A stretch of 64,000 bases of DNA from Pseudopyrenochaeta lycopersici (Eukaryota; Ascomycota; Dothideomycetes; Pleosporales; Pseudopyrenochaetaceae), in contig NHZP01000066.1 in assembly GCA_003313425.1 (NCBI GenBank), positions 1 to 64,000 on the forward strand, written 5' to 3'. Under the pieces are notes generated by a model. It was not told the DNA's origin. It saw only the letters and a program-made list of their open reading frames with translations, and did not search any database. The position numbers and the translations under genes were made by a program. Positions 22,558-33,042 of this stretch are shown here, in pieces (position 1 is the first letter of the stretch; each line of letters opens with the position of its first letter).

Positions 22558-23290
22558 TTGCGCCACAGTATTAGAGTTCTCATACGAGTCAAACCAACAT
22601 ACCCCAGTCCTCTGTCTGCTTGTGTCAATCACAAAACTGGTCTCTCAACCCCTCCACCCGCCCCAGGTCTCGATCATGATAATAATGACTCCCCTCGCGG
22701 CCATAATATCCCCGCTCACAGCACGCCCATACGCCAAGGAACTTCTGCTCCGCAGCCTGACTCTACTTGTAGCAGTACCAACCTCGAATCATAGCCGGCA
22801 TCCCAACATGACCACATTCTCACCGCCAACTTTACTCACTCCTACGGACACGTCTTTTACCAACAGGTCCCAGGTCAGGCGTATGGCCAACCAAGTGGTC
22901 CTTACGCGCAGAGTACATACACGTCCAGGATGGAAGCGCCGCACAGCCAGTTAGGCGCAAGCAAGTCCGGGCCACCCAGGCCTGTAATTACTGCCGCGCC
23001 CGCAAGCAGAAATGCGATGAAGCCCGGCCATGCCAGTTCCGCAGAGAGAACAGTGTCGATTGCGAATATAAGGACGTTCCACCTCCAAGGTGCGTAATGA
23101 CCTACCTGTGTACGATTAGTCGTTGACGCTTCGCAGGCAAGACAGAAGCATGATGCAGCTACAAGGCAGTGTGAGCAACATATCTGATGTGCTGAGTAAA
23201 TTGGTTGGAGAATTTGATACGTGGAAGCAGAGCGTTGAGAGCAGGCTACCACCAGAAGGAGGCGCTTTACCTAGCATAGTTCAAGTCAGT
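22558..23290 (+). pseudogene. Zn2Cys6 transcription factor pseudogene, 5' part
   Basis: Clear paralogue of the factor at 61334. The homologous core is about 22940-23270: VRRKQVRATQACNYCRARKQ KCDEARPCQF, then an intron (gtgcgta...cgcag near 23091-23140) and RSMMQLQGSVSNISDVLSKL in the following exon. The upstream Gln/Pro/Ser-rich segment (22558-22930) is interrupted by a stop near 22795 and joins the finger only through a frameshift. The fifth zinc-binding Cys of the finger reads Arg (CQFR instead of CQFC). Similarity stops after PPEGG, so the regulatory domain is missing. Not functional. Confidence 0.8.
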
Positions 23291-24010
23291 GTCCGTCTAA
23301 ACGAGCCAGGAAGGGCTCAGAAAAGCGCACTAATGGCCTGGATAGAGATGAAAGATCAGAATCTAACAGCAGACGATGTATTGTGCTAGCATCAAAGTGT
23401 TTACAGGTTATTTGAGTTAATAAAGCGATCATGGGCCGAGAGCCGCCAAACCAGAACTCCGATTTTGTTCTCATCTGCGCACCCCTTAAATGCTCCGTAA
23501 GTCTCTGGCAATTCTCCCCTAGTCCTCAAGCCGACGGCAAGGTCTGGCGTGGCTATGGTTGCTTGGAACTGGCGCGCTTCCACTTCGGTCGACCTCTATA
23601 ACGCGAAAAATACTGCCGTTACGCTCTTGTATACTCCGTCAGCGTGGCTGAACGTTGTCATGCAATGACGAGGTAAGTAGTAAGTGGCCCCGATATCCTA
23701 GTAGTATTGTGGGTAAGCATTTAGAAGCATTGTGTTGTGTTAACATCTCCACCTTGTAGTAACAAGCTGCTAGACACATGTCATATGCATTATATCTTTC
23801 GCTATAATGTCTATCTCTTAAACGCGAATAACCTCCCTTACTGAGATGAATCCATTATTCACATATCACAACTACTTGTTTCGATGTTGCATCACCGCTA
23901 TTTTGCTGCTTGCCAATCCGCTCTATATCTTGTGTCTGTCTAATGGAACAAGCTCCATCCTCGAGAATACCCGCCGCCGAACCTACATCTGTTCCAATGA
24001 CCTCACCCAT
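23291..24010. other. Gene-free interval
   Basis: Short open frames only; no domain or repeat that I can support. Confidence 0.4.
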
Positions 24011-24925
24011 CTATATGTCATCTAGCATGTCGCTCTTGACGTAGCTAGTGAAGGATTCTGCAAACGCCTCGCAAATTTGCGTTTTAGGGTCCGGCAGAGC
24101 AGCAAGCGAGAAGTAATGCGCACCGGGCCATCGAGTGATCTCATTGACAAAGAAACCCTTTCTTCCATCGAGCTTTTCAATGATACCAAAGTCTAGGCGA
24201 ACCCCCACTTCCAGGGTCTCGAAGTATACGTGAGCGTCGGGTCGAGCGCGAAGCTTTTCGAACACGTACAGGGCCGATCGCTCGAGATCAGACCGGGTGA
24301 GCGGCGAGCAATCCGGCATCTCAAAGTCCTTGGGCTGAATCGCTTTGGCGGACAGTGTACCACTTTCCCAATTCTGGCAAGATCGAACAATGAGCCGAAC
24401 TCTCCCAGCACGACCTCGGAGACCGTGTCGTACACGTTCCGTGACAATGGTCACGCGGAACTCACCAAATTTTACCAAGGCTTCGACGCGCTCTTGATGG
24501 AACCACAATGGTACATGGACGCCTTCTCTTTGTGCTTGGTCGACTTTGGGTGTTCTTCGGCCTCTGGCTTTAGCACTGGTTGTCGACGCGGCGGGTGGGA
24601 CAGTGTTGCTTTGGCCTGGCTCACGGCTTGTAACGGGCCGGCTGCGATATGTGCAGCCGAGGTTGAGCAGTTCTTCGCGAGGCTGCAGGCGGACGTGCTT
24701 AGCGCAGCCACTGTGGCTTCGTTTGCACACGGTTCTCTCGTGGTCAAGCAGAACGCATGGCCCATACCCATAGCATGTCTTTGGCCGCAAGGAAAACTCA
24801 ATGGGCGCCGTTTCCGCTGTCTCTTCCAGAGCTTGGATATCCCCGACCTTCGTGGTCTCCCGCCAATTCTCTGTCTCGCGCGGGTATGGCCGAGGGTAGA
24901 CCAAGCGCAGCCGCCGTATGGCTCG
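24011..24925 (-). pseudogene. 3' part of an unassigned, ATP-grasp-like gene cut by a transposon
   Basis: An open minus-strand frame of about 304 codons that begins at the left inverted repeat of the mariner element, so its 5' end is missing. The C-terminal third looks like real protein: HVPLWFHQERVEALVKFGEF, RVTIVTE, then VGVRLDFGIIEKLDGRKGFF and VNEITRWPGAHYFS. The pattern R-x-D-F-G-I followed by FFVNEI and a short run to YFS resembles the last strands of ATP-grasp folds. I infer this from pattern only. The first ~90 codons are Arg/Pro-rich and may be intron or noncoding. A long antisense frame (24230-25045) is its shadow. Confidence 0.45.
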
Positions 24926-26367
24926 CACGCGGGTGACAAAAAAGCCCGCACCGCGGATGTCTTGGCATCCCCCAACGCACAGAAATTGCTATGGAGAGGA
25001 GGACGTTTAAGCATTTTTCAAGCTGATTTTAACGTGAGGCTGTAGATTGACTAGAGGCAGCTATATCTATCGTTTTTTGGCGTTGTAGCTGTCAAGATGG
25101 GGCACCCATGAGCCCAGGCTTGCCAGGTCACCACCCAGTCATTTGACCATCCATTTCAATGCAATCTCTCAGCCTATTTGGCATAGAATTGACACGCTTA
25201 TTAATGAAGTCTTGATTCACCTTCTCCCAGCCCTCAAGAGCAAGCTCACGTGTATCTCCCTCATCCCAGTGTGGAAATTTCTTGACGTACTGCTTAGGTG
25301 GTTGCCAGCAGTTTTCTATAGGAGTTAGGTCAGGGCTAACTTAGAGTGACAGTTGAAGTAGTTAGCTCTTAAGTTTATTCTGATCTTTCCACTGCCGTAC
25401 TATGTTGTTTTTACCTGGCCCGTGGCCTGAGTCGCCATCCTCTTCAAGTACAAAGTTGTCTCCTTGTTCAAGCCAGGGCTTGACAATAGGCTGAAGGATC
25501 TGATCTATATAGGCGCGCTGCGTCATCTTGCCATTGCTGTTGCTAGGGATATCGTAGAAGGTGAGATTTGACTTAATGTTGAAGCCAATAGCTGCCCAGG
25601 CATGTACCTTCTTAAGGTTGCGTTCATGATTATCTCTTTCATCTCACTGCTGGATGCAGTTACTGCAGTAGCGCTCACCTGGCTTGCGATAATGTATATA
25701 CTGCCCTGAGGACTAGTAGCCCAATGTATCTCATCAGAAAACCTAACGTGGTGCCAGTCGCTTGCATCAGGATAGCGCTGAAGCATGGTAGATGCCCAGG
25801 ATTTTCTGGCCTGAGCTGTACTACTATTGACCCATCTCTTCTGGCATGCAATGCACTTAGAGTAGCTCATAGTATCGCCCATCGCACGCGAGATAGTACG
25901 CGCTGAGACTCCTTCAATACCAGCCTCAAAGCCTAGGTCAAGCCATGAGAGCTTCCTTGCTTCAAATCCCTCCTCTTGGATAATCCTATCCATCTCCTTG
26001 AGCTGCTCATTTGAGATAACTGAGGGCCTACCACGGCGCTCGCCTGCCTCACTTCTATGATGCCTTCTATCAACACTGCCTGGTGATATCATAGCCCAGC
26101 CTTGTCGCTTGGCTACTCCATTGAAGTGGAAGACGTCTGCTTTTGAGTGAGGGATACCGCGCGCCTCCATGTACTCAATCGCCCCCCGAACCCGGGCTCA
26201 TTTCGGCGTATCATGAGGATCACGGTTATCCCAGTCTGCCATAAGAAAAATAAGCCAAAAAAAATATAGCGTTGGTGGCGCGGCTGCAAAGTTGAGTTGC
26301 AGAGCGCTCAGTTTCGTGTTTTGGTGGGGCACGGACTCGCGGTGCGGGCTTTTTTGTCACCCGCGTG
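24926..26367 (-). mobile_element. Tc1/mariner-type transposon, decayed
   Basis: Perfect 30-bp inverted ends at 24926-24955 and 26338-26367, starting cacgcgggtgacaaaaaagc, with imperfect similarity continuing inward for about 40 bp. The bases outside are ctcg on the left and tcgt on the right; a TA duplication is not evident. The single gene inside is broken. The left end truncates an ATP-grasp-like gene and the right end abuts the hAT element at 26368. Confidence 0.8.
25128..26242 (-). pseudogene. Mariner-type transposase pseudogene
   Basis: Starts at 26242 (MADWDNRDPH) and hits a TGA after 14 codons, where AAATGAGCC probably was AAACGAGCC. The frame then runs through an HTH region (GRPSVISNEQLKEMDRIIQE) to VRFSDEIHWAT, the first catalytic Asp. 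After a frame change near 25640 come YIDQILQPIVKPWLEQGDNF and VLEEDGDSGHG, the second Asp. A further shift leads to [12 protein letters not shown], the third. The last residues are about 25130. All three catalytic blocks survive, but at least one stop and two frameshifts make it inactive. Confidence 0.85.
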
Positions 26368-29122
26368 TCGTTTAAACCGGTTAAACCAGTTATATAGGCT
26401 GCGCATCGCAACCATTTCATATTCAGTTCAATCCCGCAAGCTTGTGGTTATTGTATCTCTACGCTATGTTGCTTCCTGCTGAATCCTCGTCCTCATCTCT
26501 CCCTGCCAACTTCTATTCATTTATAGAGGTCTCTAAGGAGCCTCCATCTGGTAAGAAGGGAAGTAAGGGCTTTACTATCTACACCTGCAGAGTCTGCGTT
26601 GCTCGACCATTCTCTGGAAATCATCGCATGAATGCTGTCCGACATGTTCTGAATAACCACCCATTACCGGCTCCTACTCCTGCTCTTGCATCCTCGAGCC
26701 CAGCTCCCGAGCCTGTAACCGGATACTCCCTTACAAATAATCCTCGAAGGCTTACCTCCTTTTCTCCTCTTCTCCATCGCCCGATTCCATGCGGAATGTC
26801 TTCAGTCTCCCACGATATCATGATGCTATCATAGCCCTCTTCACACAGCGTCGGCTCCCGTTTTCTGCTATCGAGTGGAAAGAGTTTCAAGAGCTCTCTC
26901 TTGCTGCCAATCCATATATTGAGGATCAACTCATCCAAACCCGCCGTTCGCTCCTCCGCATAATCATCACAAATGAAGACTACTATCGCGAACAGATCAA
27001 AGAGAGCCTACAAACCGCTGTGAGCTCTATTCACATCTCCTCCGATCTCTGGTCTTCGCCCAACCGCCACTCCCTTCTTGGTGTCACCGCACAGTGGGTC
27101 GATGCGAACTGGGAGCTTCAAACGGCATTACTGGCTCTCCCGGAATGTCGCTATACCCATACTGGAGAGTATCAAGCTAAGTTGCTTCCGCAGGTCCTAG
27201 AGACCTATAGTATTGCGTCAAGGATCGGCTGGCATACTGGAGATAACGCTACCTCAAACGATACTACTTTACAGCATCTCGAAAAGCTACTTCATGCTAA
27301 GGGCATTACTTTTAATGCAAAGCAAAGGCGTGTTCGCTGTATAGCCCATATCATCAACCTGAGCCTCCAAGCATTTCTACTCGCGTCATCGAAGGAAGCA
27401 CTTGAAGCTGCATTTGCGGAGGCCGCCGAGGTTGAGGGCGAAGAGCTTATCAATACATTCTCAGATGTGCTAGCTGCGAGGCAAAACAAGGAGGCTGAGC
27501 AGCGTGCCGCAGAAAAGGCTCAGGCTGTACAAGCTCAGTCTTCAGGTTCACAGATGAGTCAAACTAGCAAGCGGCGGCGCGCAAATACGGCTGGGAGTGT
27601 AGCAAGTCAGGAGTCGATTGCCGATGAGTTTGTGGGCATTGAGAACATTCCAGCATTACGCAAGCTCCATGGTCTTGCTAAATTTCTCCGCGGTTCTAAC
27701 ATCTACATGGACTTGTGGCGAGATACTGTGGGATTGCAGCTGGGAATTGACAATCGCACCCGCTGGAACTCATGGTATTACTTCATCAGCCGAGCAAAAA
27801 GGACGAAACCTCAGATTGTCGAGTTCATGCTTCAGCATGAAGTAGCTCTTGGAGTTAACCGGCTTACTGGAGAGGACTGGCAGATTCTCGATAGAGTACA
27901 TGAGTTCCTAGAGACATTTGCGGAGGCTACTTTGTATGCGGAGGGAAAGAGCTCAATTGGTCAATCGCTGCTTGTTATTGAGATTCTTTTGAAGAAGTTT
28001 GAAGACGAGAAGGTACGTTTACGGTTTGGGAACTTAGGGTTTCCTTACTAACGAGTCTTGTAGAAGAGATACTCCTCTGGACCTGAAAGGGACCTCCGCA
28101 TGGTTAGAGCTATGAATATGGGATGGTTTGTCCTCAACAAGTACTATAGTCGTGCTGACGAGGTTCCTGCCTATGGAGCTGCCATCCTTCTTGATCCGTC
28201 ATCTCGCCGCGCATATCTTGACACATTCTGGAAGAAGGCTTGGGTTGATTCCGCAATCAAATCAGCTGGCATGATTTGGGAAGAGGAATCCAATACTCAA
28301 CCTATTAAGGATGCTCATATAACTGGAGATACCGCTACTGTAGTAGAGCTTGAATCAGTAAAGCTAAGTAGCTTTGCGAAGTACAAGGCAAAGCAAAGGC
28401 CTGAGTACGCTTCACCTGGAGCTGTGGATGATTTCTATCGTTTCATTAACATGGAACCTATCGATCTCGATGGCATGAAGCTTACTCCACTAGAATGGTG
28501 GTGTCAACCTACGCAAAGGCGGTCCTACCCTTGTCTTTCTCGAATGGCTATCACGATCCTCTCAATCCCTGCAGAGTCCGCAGAACCCGAAAGGGTATTC
28601 TCGGGAGCTCGAAGAACATGTTCATGGAGTCGACTCCGGCTGACACCTCGGAATATTGAGATTATTGAGTGTATGGGTAATTGGCTGAAAGAGGGTCACA
28701 TCCACCCAGTTAGAGCGAGTGGAATAGGATTCCCCATCACGCCAGATCCCTATCTTGATCAAGACGCTGTAAAGGAGCTTGATCAACAGCTGGTTGAGTG
28801 TATGGAGGGTGATTTAGGTTGGTAGATACGTTATAAAACGCAGAGTTTCCAACAGTCAAATCTATCAGCTCTTGGGAAATTGGCGCTAACCCAGCGAAGT
28901 AGAGTTTAAACCTATAAAGGTAGTCGCTAAGCCTAAACAGGTAATATATTAAGTTAGTCTACACCCTCAGAGCCCCACTTAACTGATTGTTAGAAAGTCA
29001 GATAAAATGTAACTGGTCTAATCGGTTTAACTGGTTAAACCGGTCGGTCGTTTTGGTCACTGAATTGATCCGGTCGGTCGTTTCGGTCGGTGAATTTAAG
29101 CGGTTAACCGGTTTGCCCATGT
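26368..29122 (+). mobile_element. hAT-family transposon lacking its left terminus
   Basis: Surrounds the transposase gene at 26466-28825. Near both ends lie short repeats of aaccggttaaacc (26371-26395 and 29025-29115), plus ccggtcggtcgttt twice at the right end, typical of subterminal transposase-binding sites. The right end reads gcccatgta at 29117-29122, the same 9 bp (inverted in sense) that ends the second hAT copy at 33034-33042. I find no matching left terminus; the mariner element begins where it should be. Confidence 0.65.
26466..28825 (+). pseudogene. hAT transposase gene, nearly intact, one frameshift
   Basis: Exon 1 starts at 26466 (MLLPAESSSSSLPANFYSFI) with a BED-like zinc finger (CRVCVARPF...H...H). 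A frameshift near 26790 separates it from the long frame 26789-28012, where SSIHISSDLWSSPNRHSLLG and WHTGDNATSNDTTLQHL form the catalytic core and GIDNRTRWNSWYYF follows. The intron 28013-28063 has a perfect TACTAAC branch site. Exon 2 (28064-28825) ends with the hAT dimerisation region (MAITILSIPAESAEPERVFS). Only the single shift stops it from coding for a full transposase. It is related to the copy at 31.5-33 kb. Confidence 0.88.
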
Positions 29123-30123
29123 ATGCACGCAGCCAACCACGGTTTCAAAGCCAGCGTAGTGGACACACTGAACTCTGCAAAAGAAAGACTGTCGGTGGAC
29201 AGTCCAACGGTGATCATTGCTGCGACTTACGAAGGTCAGCCAGCCAGTAATGCGGCCCAGTTCGTAAGCTGGATTCGCACGCTTCATGAAGACGAGCTGG
29301 CGCATGTTTCGTCCGCTGTTTTCGGCTGCGGTGATCGCAACTGGGCCAAGACATTTCACAGAACGCCCAAATACTTGAATAGAGTAATGAAACAGTGTGG
29401 TGGAATAAGACTGGCAGCAATGGGTACGACTGACGTAGCCCAAGGAAATTTCTTACTCGACTTCAAGGCATGGGAAGATGATATCTTCTGGCCTGCCATG
29501 CGAGAAAGGCACGGTGTTGGGCGCGAAGCCAATGTCCAAGAGTCCACAGAGGCCATGCTAAGTGTCAAAGTCTCTTGTCCAGAACCGCTGGCTGTGCGAC
29601 ACAAGCTCCATGAGGCTCGGGTGGCGGAGGTCGGACTTCTATCGCGCTTTGATGGTACTACACAGAGACACATGGCTATCAGGCTGCCATTGAACATGCC
29701 GTATTCCGCCGGAGACTGTCTCGAGACCCTTCCTCGGAACTCCGAAAAGAATGTCCGTCGTGCGATGAAGTATTTCAACATCTCACAGGATGGCGTGCTG
29801 ACTGTCTCTTCCGCTAGCTCGACGACATTCCCAACCGGCACACCCATCAGCGCAGCTGAAGTCTTCGGAGCCTATATCGAACTCCCTCAACCAGCCACAA
29901 ATCACGACATCCATACCTTGCTGGACGCGGCACGTGACGAGAAAACAAGGGAGCTCCTGGCTCATCTGGCTGGTGAAGCTTTCTCCAAGGAAGTCGTTGC
30001 CAAGCGTACATCAGTCCTTGATCTGCTTGAACGCTTCTCGTCCGTCCGCGTCTCTCTCGATGATTTCCTTAAGATGCAGCCGCCCATGCAGATCCGGCGG
30101 TACTGCATATCATCCTCGCCCCT
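29123..30123 (+). pseudogene. CYP505-type P450 reductase fragment, truncated at both ends
   Basis: An open frame without stops covering part of the reductase half of a self-sufficient fungal P450 (P450foxy/CYP505 family). Visible are the later part of the FMN flavodoxin domain (SPTVIIAATYEGQPASNAAQ, AVFGCGDRNWAKTFHRTPKY) and the start of the FAD domain (MPYSAGDCLETLPRNSEKNV and RRYCISSSPLG). The heme domain and first flavodoxin strand are missing: the frame begins at the right end of the hAT element. After CISSSPLG the frame is antisense to a WD40 gene end, so the NADPH domain is gone. A piece of a fatty-acid hydroxylase gene, not a working one. Confidence 0.85.
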
Positions 30124-30512
30124 TGGTAACCCACGTTCTCATATACCTCCGTCTGGCAGTTCCGATACTCAGATGGAAGCCACAGAAAGCGCCGCTTGTG
30201 ACGTGATATCCACTCACCCTCTACCGTCGTGTAGTAGGGCTGCTTGTTTTGCTCAATAGGTGAAGCTGCGATCAGAGGGGAAAGCAGGGGGATGTCGCCC
30301 CGATGAGTGTGAAGTGTCCGGCCATCTGGCGAGAAAGAGATGCGAAAGATTAGTGAGGGCTGATCCTCCAGCACGCTGCGACAGTGTCCCGTCGCCGTCT
30401 CCCACACCCGCACTGTGCTGTCGCTGGATGCTGAGGCGACCAGCTACCCGTCTAGCAAGAACACCACCGCCCTGACCTTTCCTGACCTGTACGCCCAATT
30501 TTCAGCACAAGC
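30124..30512 (-). pseudogene. 3' end of a NACHT-WD40 (HNWD-type) gene
   Basis: Minus strand. One WD40 repeat is readable: KVRAVVFLLDG, a stop, LVASASSDSTVRVWETATGH, then FRISFSPDGRTLHTHRGDIP. It is followed by the tail common at the end of fungal NACHT-WD40 proteins (EGEWISRHKRRFLWLPSEYR, then VYENV). The stop in FLLDG*LVAS replaces Gln or similar. The NACHT domain and other repeats are missing: upstream sequence changes abruptly into a piggyBac transposase. Full-length relatives act as intracellular recognition proteins in heterokaryon incompatibility; this piece cannot. Confidence 0.8.
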
Positions 30513-31460
30513 AGTACAGGTCTTCGACTCTCCGTACAGCCTTACCGGCGAGCCATGCGCCTGAGGATCACTACTAATCCCCTCATTAAGGCTCTGCCTA
30601 TTTCTTGCTCCTGCGCAGAGTCTCTCTCCGCGTTGAAACAGCTGCTCTATAAGCTTGTATATAAACTTCTTGTGGCCGCCCTTTTTAGCCATCTTTGGGG
30701 ACGAGTAGGATGATAACCTGTAGCAGTTGTTGAGCATTAAGTCAAGCAGAAAGTAGAGGAGAGGGCGCCACGTCCGTCTCTTGACTTTCTGTGTAGAGTA
30801 GTAGCTCTTCGCCTGATCAAAGCGATCTACCTCACTTTTGTGACAGTTGTAGTCATCTATCATCTGAGGGATGCCTAGTAACTTGGTAGGCTCCTTTCCA
30901 AATGCCTTATCAAGCATTTTCTTGTTGTTTTGAGCCATCTTAGAGCGTCGGCGGAGCTTCATAACGACCTGAGTTGCTAGGTAGCGAATCTCATCAGTAC
31001 GTCTTGGCATGAAGTTGAGAGGACAAACTCACGCTCGGCGACAGTAGAGGCAAAAAGGACGACCTGATTGTCTCTCCAGGCAGCTTGTAGTACTTGTTTA
31101 CTTGCTGACAAGGCCCAATTAGTGTCTCCCCAGTGTAACTTCGCTGTATGTTGCGTTTTAATACGCACAAGATCGCCATTAAAAACCTCCTTTGCCAGCT
31201 TCTTGCGCGCGCGCGTCTGAACAGCAGGAGCTTCTACTTGAAGTTCAGCGCGAGCTGTCTCATCAAATCTCTCCTCCATCGCTGTTTTGGTTGTTCTAAC
31301 TGTCCCGGCACACCCTACGCCGTGCTGGCGGAGGTACTCAAGCATAGGTATGGTGTTGAAGAGATTGTCGTCCCACACAATGTGGCGATTCGGCGGAAAG
31401 AGACGACGGCCTTGGGCGTCAACGGCAAGTACGAGAGCAAGATCTATGCAGGCATATCCC
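30513..31460 (-). pseudogene. piggyBac-type transposase fragment
   Basis: Minus strand. The first block (31460-30977) has IVWDDNLFNTIPMLEYLRQH and GVGCAGTVRTTK, containing the second catalytic Asp region of DDE_Tnp_1_7, then QVVLFASTV. After a frame change near 31000 the second block has GIPQMIDDYNCHKSEVDRFD and RRTWRPLLYFLLDLMLNNCY, the typical piggyBac C-terminal core. The first half of the protein is absent, with an abrupt start against hAT sequence. At its 3' side it runs into a WD40 gene with no clear TTAA-bounded terminus. Inactive. Confidence 0.85.
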
Positions 31461-33042
31461 AATCGGCTGCCATCAATCGATTATCTCCAAGGATCTGCTC
31501 GTGCTCATGCATAAATTGAACAATCCGCACCTTCCTCTTAAAAAGTTTATTAAGGACATGATACCATGAAGACCACCGCGTCTCATTATCGATCCCTAGT
31601 CGCAAACCGACTTCATCGTCCCACAGCTGGCTATGAATCGATGAGCCGCGTATCCAGACAGCCAGACCATGTAGTTTACGTAGTGCAGGGATGCCCTGGA
31701 TGCCCTGATAGTCCTCATCAACGTCCGACCTCGAGATATTTTGGCGTCGTCTCCCTCTTCTGGATGTGAGGCCCTGAGAGAAGCGGATTAACAAGTCTCA
31801 CCAGTGGCTTCAGATGCGGCTTCAAGTGCCACAATAAGTGCTTCATTTGATGAGCCAAGAAGGAAGGCTTGAACGGAGAGGTTAATAATATGGCCAATAC
31901 AGCGGATGCGGCGTTTTTGGGGGTTATAATCGATCTGTCGCTTATTAGATTAGCCCCATTAAAACAGCCGCCAGCTTACGTTAAGATCCTCTTTCAATGG
32001 ACGTGCGATGTGCTCTAGACATGTGTCGTTTGAGGTAGCGTTATCCCCGGTGTGATAGCCGAGCTTTGACGCGATTCCGAAGCTTTCAAGACTACTCAGA
32101 ATAAGATCGGCTTACCGCTCTACAGAGTGATTATCGCGACATACCGGTAATTCCAGAAGTGCCTTCTGCAGCTGATAATCCTGATCAACCCATTGGGCGC
32201 AAACAGCAAGCAGAGCATGACGATGTGGCGATGTCCATAGATCGGTGGAGATATGAATAGGTGAAGACGCAACTGCTAGTTTGGCTTTGATCTGATCTCC
32301 ATAGAATGCGTAATTTGCCGTAATGTGGCGCATGGCCAGACGCCTGGACGTGACTAATTGATCGCCGATGGCCGGATCGCATGCGAAAGCGAGATCCTTC
32401 AACTCGTTCCATTCAACAGCTGAAAACGGGACTCTCCGCCGTGTGAGCAGCCCGATAACAGCTTCATTATATGCCTGCCGATTGAAAGCCTGTCGAAGAC
32501 CATTAGGTGTAGGAATCGACGCAAACATGGTGGGTAATAAGCGTTGATTCAATGATATTGGCGAAGGCGACGGTTGCGGTCGAATCTGTCCAGCATGGCG
32601 GTTTTTGATATGCTGCACAGCCGTTGCTCGATCCCCATGACTCCATTTAGGACATAATTGACAGATATAAAGCACAGTACCTTTAGTCTTTCGTCTGCGG
32701 CTTTCGGCAAGCAGTTTATTCTTATCTGGGTATTGCCGATCCATAATAGAGAAGAAGTTTGGCGGCAGTTGATCAGATGGAGAGTCAGAGCCAACGGTAG
32801 ACGATAAAATATCGCTTTCTGAAGCCATAATAATGGGTATAAGGTTAAAACTACTGTAATGTGAAATTTTTCAGTGTGAGATGGTTAGCGATAAAAAGCA
32901 AACTCTTATCCTGTTTATTCTGTTACAACAGAATAACAGATTAGTGTGAGGGCCTTAACAAGATAACAGAATAACAGAATAAAAGGAATAATAACATGAT
33001 AACAGAACAAGCAACAGAATAACAGAACAAGATGCCCATGTA
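31461..33042 (-). pseudogene. Second hAT transposase gene, 5' part, broken and truncated
   Basis: Starts at 32828 (minus): MASESDILSSTVGSDSPSDQ, a BED-like finger (CQLCPKWSHGD...H), and SPIHISTDLWTSPHRHALLA. A TAA at about 32112-32114 interrupts ...NHSVER*ADLILSS; the CAA-to-TAA change fits RIP. Beyond it HTGDNATSNDT, then NPQKRRIRCIGHIINLSVQA, and after another frame change GIPALRKLHGLAVWIRGSSI and GIDNETRWSSWYHV. Sequence ends at 31461 against piggyBac. The 5' flank (32880-33030) holds many copies of ataacagaa, a subterminal repeat, and the terminus gcccatgta at 33034-33042. Confidence 0.85.

Noticed and set aside
24230..25045. Plus-strand open frame of 271 codons
   Set aside because: Runs antisense to the ATP-grasp-like frame and continues into the mariner inverted repeat; no domain of its own.
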